From: Sphingobium amiense
Lineage (GTDB): Bacteria; Pseudomonadota; Alphaproteobacteria; Sphingomonadales; Sphingomonadaceae
Length of the DNA stretch: 64,000 bases
Direction of reading: 5' to 3'
NCBI RefSeq assembly: GCF_003967075.1
Contig: NZ_AP018664.1
Location: 868,001 to 932,000 of the forward strand
The position numbers and the translations under genes were made by a program. The notes under the pieces were generated by a model. That model had not been told where the DNA came from and made no database searches. It saw only the letters and a list, made by a program, of their open reading frames with translations. Shown here one piece after another: positions 43,841-54,144 of this stretch; positions within the stretch are counted from its first letter, which is position 1, and every line of letters starts with the position of its first letter.

Positions 43841-43923
43841 GTCACCCCGGACCTGATCCGGGGTCCCGCTGCCTGTAGCAACGGTGGAGAAGAAGCGGGA
43901 CCCCGGCTCAAGGCCGGGGTGAC
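43841..43923. repeat. Palindromic intergenic repeat (CACCCCGG type)
   Basis: The two ends are an imperfect inverted pair: GTCACCCCGGACCTGATCCG at the left and the GGCCGGGGTGAC at the right, with an inner GGGTCCCGCT / AGCGGGACCCC pair. Such 80-90 base REP-like elements are scattered between genes in many sphingomonads and other proteobacteria. Here it lies between nspC and the carboxyspermidine dehydrogenase gene. It could fold on a transcript and attenuate read-through. Confidence 0.75.
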
Positions 43924-43942
43924 GTCAATCCTGCCGAGGCCG

Positions 43943-45166
<1,224 letters not shown>

Positions 45167-45345
45167 GCCCGCGCTCGTCCGCGCGAAAGCGCCCATATAG
45201 GGACGGAGCGTGACAGCGCAAAGTCAGTTGCGCGCCCCGCCCGGCGGCGCCGGGCCAGCCTCTCGCGCGAACGTCGATTTTTTGCAGACGGACCGCCATC
45301 TTTTGCTAGACGCGCCGGAAATCGGCGGCGGAGCGAGACAGCGAT

Positions 45346-46086
45346 ATGGACAGCCAGACGATATTGACGATCGCCCTGCTGATGGGGCTGGGCGCGGCAC
45401 TCTATACGGCGGTGGGGCATGCGGGGGCATCGGCCTATCTGGCGATCATGGCGCTGTTCAGCGTTGCGCCCGCGACGATGAAGCCGACCGCGCTGGTGCT
45501 CAACATTCTGGTGGCGACCTTCACCAGTTTCCGGTTCATTCGTGCGGGGCAGTTCGACCTGCGGCTGGCGTGGCCGTTCATCGCGGGGGCGGTGCCGCTC
45601 GCTTTTCTGGGGGGGAGCATCCATCTGCCCGGCGAGGCATACCGCCCGCTGGTGGGCGGGGTCCTCCTCCTTGCGGGTGTGCGGCTGCTCTGGCCGCGTC
45701 CGCTGGCGAAGCAGGCGGAAATCGGCAGACCGCCGGTCTGGGCCGCGCTGGCGAGCGGGGCGGGCGTGGGGCTGCTGTCGGGACTGACGGGAACGGGCGG
45801 CGGGATCTTCCTCAGCCCGATCCTGCTGTTCTTCGGCTGGGCCTTGCCGCGTCAGGCGAGCGCGACGGCGGCGGTGTTCATCCTGTGCAATTCGGTCGCG
45901 GGCCTTGCGGGCAATCTGTCGAGCGTCGGGCGGCTGCCAGCCGAACTGCCCTATTATATCGCGGCGGTGGCGGTGGGGGCGGTCATCGGCACCAGCCTTG
46001 GCGTCAGGCGCCTGCCGGCCGGGCGGCTGCTGCAACTGCTGGGCGTCGTGCTGCTGATCGCCGGGGGCAAGCTGATCTTCACCTGA
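45346..46086 (+). CDS. Sulfite exporter TauE/SafE family membrane protein
   Basis: The 246-residue integral membrane protein has about eight hydrophobic helices arranged as two repeats. The conserved family glycine/proline signatures are GHAGASAYLAIMALFSVAPATMKPTA-type and GLLSGLTGTGGGIFLSPILL. TauE/SafE proteins export sulfite, sulfoacetate or similar small anions. No sulfonate metabolism gene is adjacent, so the substrate is unknown. It converges on the DNA ligase gene, with only 3 bases between the stops. Confidence 0.85.
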   Translation: MDSQTILTIALLMGLGAALYTAVGHAGASAYLAIMALFSVAPATMKPTALVLNILVATFTSFRFIRAGQFDLRLAWPFIAGAVPLAFLGGSIHLPGEAYRPLVGGVLLLAGVRLLWPRPLAKQAEIGRPPVWAALASGAGVGLLSGLTGTGGGIFLSPILLFFGWALPRQASATAAVFILCNSVAGLAGNLSSVGRLPAELPYYIAAVAVGAVIGTSLGVRRLPAGRLLQLLGVVLLIAGGKLIFT

Positions 46087-46089
46087 TCG

Positions 46090-47673
46090 TCAGATGACGA
46101 GCTTTCTGAGGGCGTCCACGGTGTCCGCCTCGTGCGCGGGCTTGTCCTTGCGAATGCGGGCAATGCGGGGGAAGCGCATGGCGAGGCCCGATTTGTGGCG
46201 CTTGCTGTCGTGGATGGAATCGAAGGCGACCTCCAGCACAAGCGTCTTCTCCACTTCCCGCACGGGGCCGAAGCGGTTGACGGTGTTCTGGCGGACGAAG
46301 CGGTCGAGCCATTTCAGCTCGTCGTCGGTGAAGCCGCTATAGGCCTTTCCCACCGGCAGAAGTTCGCCTTCGTCCGTCCAGCAGCCGAAGGTATAGTCGG
46401 AATAGAAGGACGAGCGTTTGCCGTGGCCGCGCTGCGCATACATCATGACGCAGTCGGCGGTCAGCGGATCGCGTTTCCATTTATACCAGAGAGCGGCCTT
46501 TCGCCCGGCGACATAGGGGCTGTCGCGGCGCTTGAGCATCACGCCTTCGATGGCGGCATCGCGGGCGCCCGCGCGGATGTCGGCGAGGGTGTCGAAGCTG
46601 TCCGCTTCGATCACCTGCGACAGATCGAAGCGGTCGGGGGCAAGGGTCGGCATGAAGGCTTCCAGCCGGGCGCGGCGGTCGGTCCAGGGCAGGGCGCGCA
46701 GATCGTCATGCCCCTCGATCAATAGGTCGTAGAGGCGCACGAAGGCGGGATAATCCTCCATCATCTTCGTGGTCACCGCTTTTCGTCCCAGCCGCTGTTG
46801 CAGGGCGTTGAAGCTCGCCGCTTCCCCTCCCTGAAACTCGCCCTTCACCAGCAGTTCGCCGTCCAGCACCGCATGGCCGGAGAAGGCGGCGGCGATTTCC
46901 GGGAAGCTTCCCGAAATATCGTCGCCCGCGCGGCTGTAGAGCCGTGTTTCGGTGCCGGTGCCGACGATCTGGATGCGGATGCCGTCCCATTTCCACTCTG
47001 CCGCATAATCGGCAAGGTCGACGCTGTCGGCTTCGAGCGGGTGGGCGAGCATGAAGGGACGGAAATAGGGCGTGCCTTCGGGATCGGGGCGGCCGCTGCG
47101 TCCTTCCGCCCAGTCGAACAGCGCGGCATAGGGAGGGGAGAGCGCGTGCCAGACCTGCTCGACATCGTCCACGTCCAGACCGAACGCCTGCGCGAAGCCT
47201 GTCTTGGCGAGACGTGCGGAGATGCCGACGCGCAGGCCTCCAGTCGCGAGTTTCAGCAGGGCGAAGCGGCCCGAGGAGTCGAGATGATCCATCATCGCCG
47301 CGAGGGCGTCGGGCGCGGCGGCGCGGCTGACATTGTGCAGGCGGTCTATGACGGCGGACAGGCTTAACGAGCCATCGTCGATCTCCGGCGGCTGATCCTC
47401 CCGCTTGGGCCAGAGGAGCGCGACGGTTTCTGCAAGGTCGCCGACATAGTCGCGGCTCATTTCGAACAGCACGGGATCGGTGCGGGCGCGGATCATCTCG
47501 CCGATGGTGGAGGATTTGACGGCCTTGAGGTCGAGATTGCCGGTCAGCGCCGCCAGCGCCCAGCCCCGGTCCGGGTCGGGCGCGTCGCGCATATAGGCGG
47601 CGATGAGATTGAGCTTGCCGTTGCGCGAGCGGGTGTAGACGAGGCCGTCGAGCAGTTGGGAGAAGGCGCGCAT
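46090..47673 (-). CDS. ATP-dependent DNA ligase (ligase-exonuclease cluster type)
   Basis: The 527-residue ligase has an N-terminal DNA-binding domain (about residues 1-200). The nucleotidyltransferase motif I is EWKWDGIR (adenylated K228). Motif III is LDGELLV, motif IV IEGVMLK, motif V WYKWKRDPL, and an OB-fold ends it. Ligases of this group usually accompany a metallo-beta-lactamase exonuclease and often a large helicase in a DNA damage module. Here the exonuclease is upstream and a palindromic repeat lies between them. It is not the replicative NAD-dependent LigA. Confidence 0.93.
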   Translation of the reverse strand: MRAFSQLLDGLVYTRSRNGKLNLIAAYMRDAPDPDRGWALAALTGNLDLKAVKSSTIGEMIRARTDPVLFEMSRDYVGDLAETVALLWPKREDQPPEIDDGSLSLSAVIDRLHNVSRAAAPDALAAMMDHLDSSGRFALLKLATGGLRVGISARLAKTGFAQAFGLDVDDVEQVWHALSPPYAALFDWAEGRSGRPDPEGTPYFRPFMLAHPLEADSVDLADYAAEWKWDGIRIQIVGTGTETRLYSRAGDDISGSFPEIAAAFSGHAVLDGELLVKGEFQGGEAASFNALQQRLGRKAVTTKMMEDYPAFVRLYDLLIEGHDDLRALPWTDRRARLEAFMPTLAPDRFDLSQVIEADSFDTLADIRAGARDAAIEGVMLKRRDSPYVAGRKAALWYKWKRDPLTADCVMMYAQRGHGKRSSFYSDYTFGCWTDEGELLPVGKAYSGFTDDELKWLDRFVRQNTVNRFGPVREVEKTLVLEVAFDSIHDSKRHKSGLAMRFPRIARIRKDKPAHEADTVDALRKLVI

Positions 47674-47687
47674 CGCTAGATCAACAT

Positions 47688-47783
47688 CCGTTCGGGCTGA
47701 GCTTGTCGAAGCCCTCCGCTGAGCGAAGCGAAGTGGCTTCGACTTCGCTCAGCCATGCCCTTCGACAGGCTCAGGGCGAACGG
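47688..47783. repeat. Palindromic intergenic repeat (GTTCGGGCTGAGC type)
   Basis: The left end reads CCGTTCGGGCTGAGCTTGTC and the right end GACAGGCTCAGGGCGAACGG, an imperfect inverted pair. A second inner pair, GAAGTGGCTTCGACTTC, sits at the centre. This is a recurrent GC-rich palindrome of several proteobacterial groups, including sphingomonads and xanthomonads. It fills the gap between the ligase-associated exonuclease and DNA ligase genes. Confidence 0.8.
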
Positions 47784-47794
47784 AATAGATGGCA

Positions 47795-48793
47795 TCATCC
47801 TTCATCCTCATCTTCACGGCCAACGAGCGCGAGGGCGCGGGCGCGGATCTGGTGGGTCATGCACCAGTGGAGCAGCGCTTCTTCCCGCCCGTGGGTGATC
47901 CACGTTTCGGTGGGCGCGACTTCGCGGATGGTGTCGGTCAGTTCGTCCCAGTCGGCATGGTCGGATATGACGAGGGGGAGTTCGACATTCTTCTGCCGTG
48001 CCCGTTGCCGCACGCGCATCCAGCCCGACGCCATCGCCGTAATTGGGTCCGGCAGGCGGCGGCTCCAGCGGTCGTTAAGGGCGGAAGGCGGCGAGAGGAC
48101 GATGTGGCCGCGCATGTCCTTCGCCGCAACGCCGGTCGCGGGGCGCAGTTCGCCCAGATCGACGCCGAAATCCCGGTAGAGGGCGCACATGCGTTCGAGC
48201 GCGCCGTGAATATAGATCGGCTCCCTGTGACCCCGTCCGCGCAGTTCACTAATGACCCGCTGCGCCTTGCCGAGCGCATAGGCGCCGACCAGCACGCAGC
48301 GGTCGGGATGGGCGTGCAGCGCGGCGAGCAGGCGGTCCATCTCGCTGCCCGTGTCGGGATGGCGGAAGACGGGCAGGCCGAAGGTCGCTTCGGTCACGAA
48401 GATGTCGCAGGGGACCGGCTCGAACGGGAGGCAGGTGGGATCGGGGCGGCGCTTGTAATCGCCGGTCACGACCACGCGCTCGCCCGCATGTTCGAGCAGG
48501 ATCTGCGACGATCCGAGCACATGGCCCGCCGGCACATAGCGGATCGTGACGCCGCCCATCCGCACTTCCTCGCCATAGGCGACCGCCGTGCCGCTGGCGG
48601 TGCCGTAGCGCAGGGCCATGATCGCCAGCGTTTCTTTCGTCGCCCAGACATGGCCGTGGCCGCCGCGCGCATGATCGGCATGGCCATGCGTCACCAGCGC
48701 GCGCTCCTGTGGCAACGAGGGGTCGATCCATGCATCGGCGGGGCGGACATAGATGCCGGTGGGGTGCGGTTCGATCCAGTGAGGCATGGACAT
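47795..48793 (-). CDS. Ligase-associated DNA exonuclease (metallo-beta-lactamase fold)
   Basis: The 332-residue protein has the metal-binding motif LVTHGHADHARGGH (H36, H38, D40, H41) near the N-terminus and VTGDYKRRPD further on. These are typical of the beta-CASP-related SNM1/Mbl exonuclease found beside ATP-dependent ligases. The C-terminus ITHGREEALLHWC is also characteristic of this family. The ATG at 48793 was chosen; upstream in-frame codons encode unrelated residues. The predicted role is 3' or 5' end trimming in DNA repair together with the ligase downstream. Confidence 0.88.
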   Translation of the reverse strand: MSMPHWIEPHPTGIYVRPADAWIDPSLPQERALVTHGHADHARGGHGHVWATKETLAIMALRYGTASGTAVAYGEEVRMGGVTIRYVPAGHVLGSSQILLEHAGERVVVTGDYKRRPDPTCLPFEPVPCDIFVTEATFGLPVFRHPDTGSEMDRLLAALHAHPDRCVLVGAYALGKAQRVISELRGRGHREPIYIHGALERMCALYRDFGVDLGELRPATGVAAKDMRGHIVLSPPSALNDRWSRRLPDPITAMASGWMRVRQRARQKNVELPLVISDHADWDELTDTIREVAPTETWITHGREEALLHWCMTHQIRARALALVGREDEDEG

Positions 48794-48916
48794 AGAAGAT
48801 GGGATGCGCCCTCCCGGTTCCAAGCCCCGTCATAGCGGAGTCACCGGCACGTCATGCGTCCGACACGCCACTGTCCTATCGGCGCGTGGAACGACCCGGC
48901 AGCGAGGAGTGGACAG

Positions 48917-50137
48917 ATGGCGGCAGCGGCACATGGAAAGGTGACAGGAGCGGTGCACCGGCACCGGCATCTGTCGAAGCAGGGCTTGCTGGAACGCGCG
49001 TTCACCTTCGCCTTTCGCGGCCTTGTCTACGCGCAGATCTGGGAAGATCCGGCGGTCGATATGGAAGCGCTGGCGATCACGCCGGACTGCCATGTCGTGA
49101 CGATCGCGTCGGGCGGGTGCAATGTGCTGTCCTACCTCACCGCCGACCCGGCACGCATTACGGCGGTCGACCTCAACACCGCGCATATCGCGCTCAACCG
49201 GCTGAAGCTGAAGGCGGCGCAGACGCTGCCCGATCATGCGAGCTTTCACCGCTTCTTCGCGCGGGCAGACGACAGGGCCAATATCGCCGCCTATCGCGAA
49301 GTCGTCGCGCCGCATCTGGATGAGGCGACGCGGCGTTACTGGGAGGGGCGCGACCTGATCGGGCGGCGACGGATCGGCGGGTTTGCGCGGGGCATCTACC
49401 GCCATGGGCTGCTTGGCCGGTTCATCGGCGCGGCGCATCTGCTGGCGCGGCTGCACGGGGTCGATCCCAAACGGATGCTGGAGGCGCGCAACCGCGAAGA
49501 GCAGCGCGCGATTTTCGAGACAGAGCTTGCACCGATCTTCGACAAGGGGTTCGTGCGGTGGCTGACGAGCCAGCCCGCTTCGCTTTTCGGTCTGGGTATC
49601 CCGCCCGCGCAGTTCGAGGCGCTGGCAGGCGACGCGCGGATGGATAGCGTGCTGAAGGCGCGGCTCCGGAAACTTGCCTGCGATTTCGACCTTACCGACA
49701 ATTATTTCGCGGTGCAGGCCTTCGGGCGCAGTTATGACGGCGGTGAGGGTCCGTTGCCGCCCTATCTTCAGGCGGCGAACCATGACGCCGTGCGCGATAG
49801 GGCCGGGCGGGTCGATGTGCGGCATGTCAACTTCACCGACTTCCTCGGCAGCCAGCCTGCGGCGTCGTGCGACCGCTATGTCCTGCTCGACGCACAGGAC
49901 TGGATGGACGACGATCAGCTGAACGCGCTCTGGGCGCAGATCACGCGGACGGCGCGGCCCGGCGCGCGGGTGCTGTTCCGCACGGCGGGGGAGCCGAGCA
50001 TCTTACCCGGACGGGTGGCGGATGCGGTGCTCAACCGCTGGGCATATCGGGCCGACGCTTCGCTCGACTATAGCGCGCGCGACAGGTCGGCGATCTATGG
50101 CGGCGTTCATCTTTACGTGCTGAAGGGTGCGGAGTGA
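48917..50137 (+). CDS. btaA: S-adenosylmethionine:diacylglycerol 3-amino-3-carboxypropyl transferase
   Basis: BtaA attaches the aminocarboxypropyl group of SAM to diacylglycerol, giving DGHS, the first step of betaine lipid (DGTS) synthesis. The 406-residue protein belongs to the DUF3419/BtaA family. It has FRGLVYAQIWEDPAVDMEAL, IASGGCNVLSYL and VLLDAQDWMDDDQLNALWAQI. The ATG at 48917 follows GAGGA by 7 bases. It is coupled by 4 bases to the BtaB-like methyltransferase. Betaine lipids replace phospholipids under phosphate limitation in many bacteria. Confidence 0.9.
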   Translation: MAAAAHGKVTGAVHRHRHLSKQGLLERAFTFAFRGLVYAQIWEDPAVDMEALAITPDCHVVTIASGGCNVLSYLTADPARITAVDLNTAHIALNRLKLKAAQTLPDHASFHRFFARADDRANIAAYREVVAPHLDEATRRYWEGRDLIGRRRIGGFARGIYRHGLLGRFIGAAHLLARLHGVDPKRMLEARNREEQRAIFETELAPIFDKGFVRWLTSQPASLFGLGIPPAQFEALAGDARMDSVLKARLRKLACDFDLTDNYFAVQAFGRSYDGGEGPLPPYLQAANHDAVRDRAGRVDVRHVNFTDFLGSQPAASCDRYVLLDAQDWMDDDQLNALWAQITRTARPGARVLFRTAGEPSILPGRVADAVLNRWAYRADASLDYSARDRSAIYGGVHLYVLKGAE

Positions 50138-50799
50138 GCGATCACAAGGGGCTGATGGAGGGCGTCTATCGCACCCAGCGGCATTTCTATGACGTCACGC
50201 GCAAATATTATCTGCTGGGCCGCGACCGGCTGATCGCGGACCTGTGTCCGCCGCCGGGAGGGAGCGTGCTGGAGATCGGTTGCGGGACCGGGCGAAACCT
50301 GATTGCGGTGGGCAAGGCATGGCCGCAGGCGCGGCTTTACGGCGTCGATATCAGCGAGGCGATGCTGGAAACCGCGCGGGCATCGGTGGCGAAGGCGGGC
50401 ATGAGCGGCCGCCTCCGGCTGGCGCAGGGCGATGCGTGCGATTTCGACGCGGAGACGCTTTTCGGGCGGAGTTGCTTCGACCGGGTGTTCATCAGCTACG
50501 CGCTGTCCATGATCCCGGACTGGCAGCGTGCGTTGGCGCAGGCGGCGCGCTGTGTGGCGCCGGGCGGGCGGCTGGAGATCGTCGATTTCGGACAACAGGA
50601 TCGTCTGCCGCGCTGGTGGAAGCGATTGCTGCTGCGATGGCTGGCCGCATTTCATGTGATACCCCGACATAATCTCGGCCCGGTCGTGGCGGAGATTGCG
50701 CGGGAGACCGGCGGCCGCGCCCATGCCCGCGCCCTGTATCGCGGCTATGCGGTGCGGGCCGGTATCCGCTGCGGCGCGGAGGGATTTAGTCGTAGATGA
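50134..50799 (+). CDS. btaB: Diacylglyceryl homoserine N-methyltransferase
   Basis: BtaB trimethylates DGHS to DGTS using SAM. The 221-residue class I methyltransferase has the glycine loop VLEIGCGTGRNL (about residues 44-55), LYGVDISEAML and the segment FISYALSMIPDWQRAL. It begins HKGLMEGVYRTQRHFYDVTRKYYLLG, as BtaB proteins do. The GTG overlaps btaA by 4 bases. Methyltransferase specificity rests mainly on its fusion-like coupling to btaA. Confidence 0.86.
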   Translation: MSDHKGLMEGVYRTQRHFYDVTRKYYLLGRDRLIADLCPPPGGSVLEIGCGTGRNLIAVGKAWPQARLYGVDISEAMLETARASVAKAGMSGRLRLAQGDACDFDAETLFGRSCFDRVFISYALSMIPDWQRALAQAARCVAPGGRLEIVDFGQQDRLPRWWKRLLLRWLAAFHVIPRHNLGPVVAEIARETGGRAHARALYRGYAVRAGIRCGAEGFSRR

Positions 50800-50893
50800 T
50801 CGAGATCAGAGCATAACGATTTGTGTTTCCCTGTCATGTGGTTAGGCTCCGCTCCGAGCCGGCAGATATGACGGCCTTCAGGGGAGGGAAGGG

Positions 50894-51817
50894 ATGCAGT
50901 CTGTTGCGGCGGTCGTGGATCGGCAAAGTCCTGCGATTTTGGCATCCGTCGGATCATCGGGGGTCGAATTCGCCCTGCCTTCGTCGATACCGGGCGATGT
51001 CCGGGGCATCGAGCGTATCGAAGCGTCCGATTGTCCGACATTTACCGACGCGCTGATGCGCTTTGCCGCGCATCACGGCCTGACCCTGCGGGATTGCCGA
51101 TTGTTCATGTCCGTGGCGGGCGCCGTCAATGGCTCTACGATCCGACCAACCAATGGGCGCTGGTTCATCTCCCTGTCCGGTCTGAGCGCGGTGACGGCGG
51201 GAGAGCCGATGATCGTCAACGATGTCGCGGCAATTGCCTGGGCAACGGCGGATCGGCCCAAGGGGATCGGGTTCGGATCGGCTGCCGATCTGCCCCGCTC
51301 GCAGGAAGGGCGTCATGCCATCGCGTCCGCATGGCGCGGAGGTCTGGGGGCCGCATGCGTCGACCGCAGCGAGGGTCATGTCCGCGTCATATCCAGCGAG
51401 GCGGGGCATACGCCCTTCGCGGTGCGCGACGAGGAAGACTGGCTGATGGCCAAGGCATGCGTCGCGCGTCATGGCGATGCGTCCTACGAACGGATATTGT
51501 TCGACCTGATGGACGGCGTGGTTTTGCACCGGCGGCTGGAAGGCGCGGCGCTCGTCGATGTTTTCACGACGCTGCTGGGGCGTTACGCTGCCGAAGTGGC
51601 GTTGACCTTCACGGCGTGGGACGGGCTGTATCTGTGGGGTTCGGTGTTCGAACAGATCGCGGGGGCGCATCAGGGCGAGCGTTTCCGCAAGGCGTTCGAA
51701 GGGCATGGCAAGCTCAAGCCGATGTTGCAGCAGACGCCGACGCAGTTATTCCAGCTCCGTAACGGGGCGCTGAACGGACTTTCGATCCTTTACACCCGGC
51801 TGATGGCTGGCGGCTGA
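50894..51817 (+). CDS. Divergent glucokinase-like protein, probably non-catalytic
   Basis: The 307-residue protein aligns by eye with the bacterial glucokinase family. RPTNGRWFISL resembles the sugar-binding TNxxWxIS, VNDVAA contains the conserved aspartate, SEAGHTPFA resembles EGGHxxFAP, and a FEQIA segment lies near the C-terminus. The N-terminal phosphate-binding DIGGTNAR is absent; the protein begins AVVDRQSPAILAS. The GTGLG is reduced to GGLGAA. It may therefore bind sugar without phosphorylating it. Its ATG follows AGGGAAGGG. It converges on hemA, with 4 bases between. Confidence 0.72.
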   Translation: MQSVAAVVDRQSPAILASVGSSGVEFALPSSIPGDVRGIERIEASDCPTFTDALMRFAAHHGLTLRDCRLFMSVAGAVNGSTIRPTNGRWFISLSGLSAVTAGEPMIVNDVAAIAWATADRPKGIGFGSAADLPRSQEGRHAIASAWRGGLGAACVDRSEGHVRVISSEAGHTPFAVRDEEDWLMAKACVARHGDASYERILFDLMDGVVLHRRLEGAALVDVFTTLLGRYAAEVALTFTAWDGLYLWGSVFEQIAGAHQGERFRKAFEGHGKLKPMLQQTPTQLFQLRNGALNGLSILYTRLMAGG

Positions 51818-51821
51818 CCGC

Positions 51822-53048
51822 TCAGGCGGCGCGCCGTTCGGCCTTTTCCAGTTCCAGCCGGTCCCAGATTTCGACCAGCGCCGATACGAGGTCGCGCATC
51901 ATCTCGTCGGTATGGGCGGGGCCGGGCGTGAAGCGCAGCCGTTCCGTGCCGCGAGGGACGGTGGGATAGTTGATGGGCTGCACATAGGCGCCATATTCGG
52001 CGAGCAGGATGTCGCTGATCCGCTTGGCCTTGACCGGATCGCCCACCATCAGCGGGACGATATGCGTGACGGACGGCATCACCGGCAGCCCGGCGTCGGC
52101 CATCAGAGCCTTGAGCCGCGCGGCGGACGCCTGCTGCCCTTCGCGTTCCTCGCTCGACTGCTTGAGGTGGCGCACGCTCGCCAGCACGCCCGCAACCAGC
52201 ACGGGGGACAGGGAGGTGGTGAAGATGAAGCCCGGCGCATAGCTGCGGATCACGTCGATGATCATCTGGTCGGCGGCGATATAGCCGCCCATCACGCCGA
52301 ACGCCTTGCCCAGCGTGCCTTCGATGATGGTGACGCGTCCGGCGACTTCGTCCCGTTCCGAAATGCCGCCGCCGCGCGGGCCATACATGCCGACGGCATG
52401 CACTTCGTCGAGATAGGTGAGGGCGTTATATTCGTCGGCAAGGTCGCAGATGGCGGCAATCGGCGCGATGTCGCCGTCCATCGAATAGACGCTTTCGAAC
52501 GCGATCAGCTTGGGCGCTTCGGGATCTTCGGCGGCGAGCAGTTCGCGCAGATGATCGACGTCATTGTGGCGGAAGACGCGCTTTTCGCAGCCCGAATTGC
52601 GGATGCCCGCGATCATGCTGGCGTGGTTGAGTTCGTCGGAAAAGACGATGCAGCCGGGCAGCAGCTTCGCAAGGGTGGAGAGGGTCGCTTCGTTCGAGAC
52701 ATAGCCCGAGGTGAAGAGCAGCGCGCCTTCCTTGCCATGAAGGTCGGCGAGTTCCGATTCCAGATCGACATGATAATGGGTGTTGCCGCCGATGTTGCGG
52801 GTGCCGCCGGAACCGGCGCCGACATCGTGGAGCGCTTCTTCCATGGCGGCGACGACCTTGGGGTGCTGACCCATGGCGAGATAGTCGTTGGAGCACCAGA
52901 CGGTGATCGGCTTCGGGCCGTTATGGCCGTGGAAGCAGCGGGCGTTGGGGAACGCGCCCTTGTTACGCAGGATGTCGATGAAGACGCGGTAGCGGCCCTC
53001 GCTGTGGAGCCGGTCGATCGCCTGAGAAAAGATATGCTTGTAGTTCAC
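51822..53048 (-). CDS. hemA: 5-aminolevulinate synthase
   Basis: ALAS condenses glycine and succinyl-CoA (Shemin pathway) to start heme synthesis in alphaproteobacteria. The protein (408 residues from GTG 53048) starts [23 protein letters not shown]. It has [16 protein letters not shown], the PLP lysine in [12 protein letters not shown], and FTTSLSP. The GTG follows a GGGAAG. An ATG at 53096 would add 16 residues lacking family similarity. Confidence 0.95.
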   Translation of the reverse strand: MNYKHIFSQAIDRLHSEGRYRVFIDILRNKGAFPNARCFHGHNGPKPITVWCSNDYLAMGQHPKVVAAMEEALHDVGAGSGGTRNIGGNTHYHVDLESELADLHGKEGALLFTSGYVSNEATLSTLAKLLPGCIVFSDELNHASMIAGIRNSGCEKRVFRHNDVDHLRELLAAEDPEAPKLIAFESVYSMDGDIAPIAAICDLADEYNALTYLDEVHAVGMYGPRGGGISERDEVAGRVTIIEGTLGKAFGVMGGYIAADQMIIDVIRSYAPGFIFTTSLSPVLVAGVLASVRHLKQSSEEREGQQASAARLKALMADAGLPVMPSVTHIVPLMVGDPVKAKRISDILLAEYGAYVQPINYPTVPRGTERLRFTPGPAHTDEMMRDLVSALVEIWDRLELEKAERRAA

Positions 53049-53223
53049 TACGCTCGTCTTCCCAATCGCTCGCGCGGCCTTTGTCCGCTGCTTCATCCTC
53101 TGCCCGGTTGCCGCGTTTACCTGCGCCGCGGCAGCTTTACCAGCGATAAACGTCCGGCAGATTACGGAGAATCCCTATCAGACTGATCGACGCCGCGCGC
53201 CATTGGACAAATGGCCCATGCGG

Positions 53224-54027
53224 TCACAGCGCCTCGATCCGCTGGATGCCGAAGGTTGCAAGAGCGGGGCGCAGGGCGTCGATGCTGTCGTCGAGGCGAG
53301 TGAAGACAGCGACGCCCGGCGGGGCTGCGTCAGGCCATGGCTGACCCTGCGTGAGGAAGGCGATCCGCCGCGCGATGCCGTCGCCGCCATGGACGAAGCC
53401 GACGGGGTGCGGCGCAGCGGCGGCGAGTTCGGCCTCCACCAGCGGAAAGTGCGTGCAGGCGAGGACGACCATGTCCATGCGGTCGCCGCCCTGCTGCCGG
53501 ACAAGGCCCGCCAGCGCATCGCGCGCCACGGCGGGGTCGAGCGGCTCGCCCCGCAGTTTCGCTTCTGCAAGCTCGACCAGCGCCGCCGAGCCATGGCGCA
53601 GCACCGTGCAGTCCGCGCCATGTTCGGCGGCAAGCCGGTCGACATAGGGCTGGCGCACGGTCGCGTCGGTGCCGAGCACGCCGAACACGCGGCTTCTGGA
53701 GAGGAGCGCGGCAGGCTTGATCGCGGGGACCGTGCCCACGACCGGGATGTCGAGCGCGGCGCGCACGGCCGCGAGCGCAATGGTCGACGCCGTGTTGCAG
53801 GCGATGACGGCGAGGCGCGGGCGATAACGTTCGACGAGGCGGCCGAGGAGAGCGGGCACCCGCGCGGCGATTTCTGCCTCGCTCTTGGTGCCATAGGGGA
53901 AGCCGGCGCTGTCCGCCGCATAGACGATGGGCGCGGTGGGCAGCATGGCGCGGGCGGGGCCGAGGATCGACAGGCCGCCCACGCCGGAATCAAAGAAGAG
54001 GATAGGAGCATCTGGCGCGACCGTCAT
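53224..54027 (-). CDS. murI: Glutamate racemase
   Basis: MurI makes D-glutamate for peptidoglycan. The 267-residue protein has the N-terminal FFDSGVGGLSIL, catalytic cysteines in IACNTAST (C77) and VVLACTHFPL (C191), and the CNT/CTH flanks that complete the pseudo-symmetric active site. It is the only peptidoglycan precursor gene here. A short palindrome (GCCATTGGACAAATGGC, 53199-53215) follows its stop and may terminate it. Confidence 0.95.
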   Translation of the reverse strand: MTVAPDAPILFFDSGVGGLSILGPARAMLPTAPIVYAADSAGFPYGTKSEAEIAARVPALLGRLVERYRPRLAVIACNTASTIALAAVRAALDIPVVGTVPAIKPAALLSRSRVFGVLGTDATVRQPYVDRLAAEHGADCTVLRHGSAALVELAEAKLRGEPLDPAVARDALAGLVRQQGGDRMDMVVLACTHFPLVEAELAAAAPHPVGFVHGGDGIARRIAFLTQGQPWPDAAPPGVAVFTRLDDSIDALRPALATFGIQRIEAL

Positions 54028-54144
54028 GCCGCTGATGTCGCGGCAGCGGGCTGGGGTGTCAATGCCCCGCAGCCGAGCGCGGGATTAGGCAAGATTTTAC
54101 CCTTCGTCTTTACCTTTGCGATCCTGATCGAGGCATGCGGACGG

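Noticed and set aside
48837..48916. Upstream extension of btaA from 48854
   Set aside because: ATG 48917 has a good ribosome site and gives the family's usual start.
53199..53215. Hairpin GCCATTGGACAAATGGC after murI
   Set aside because: Only a 6-bp stem with no T tract; may help end murI but support is insufficient for a separate feature.
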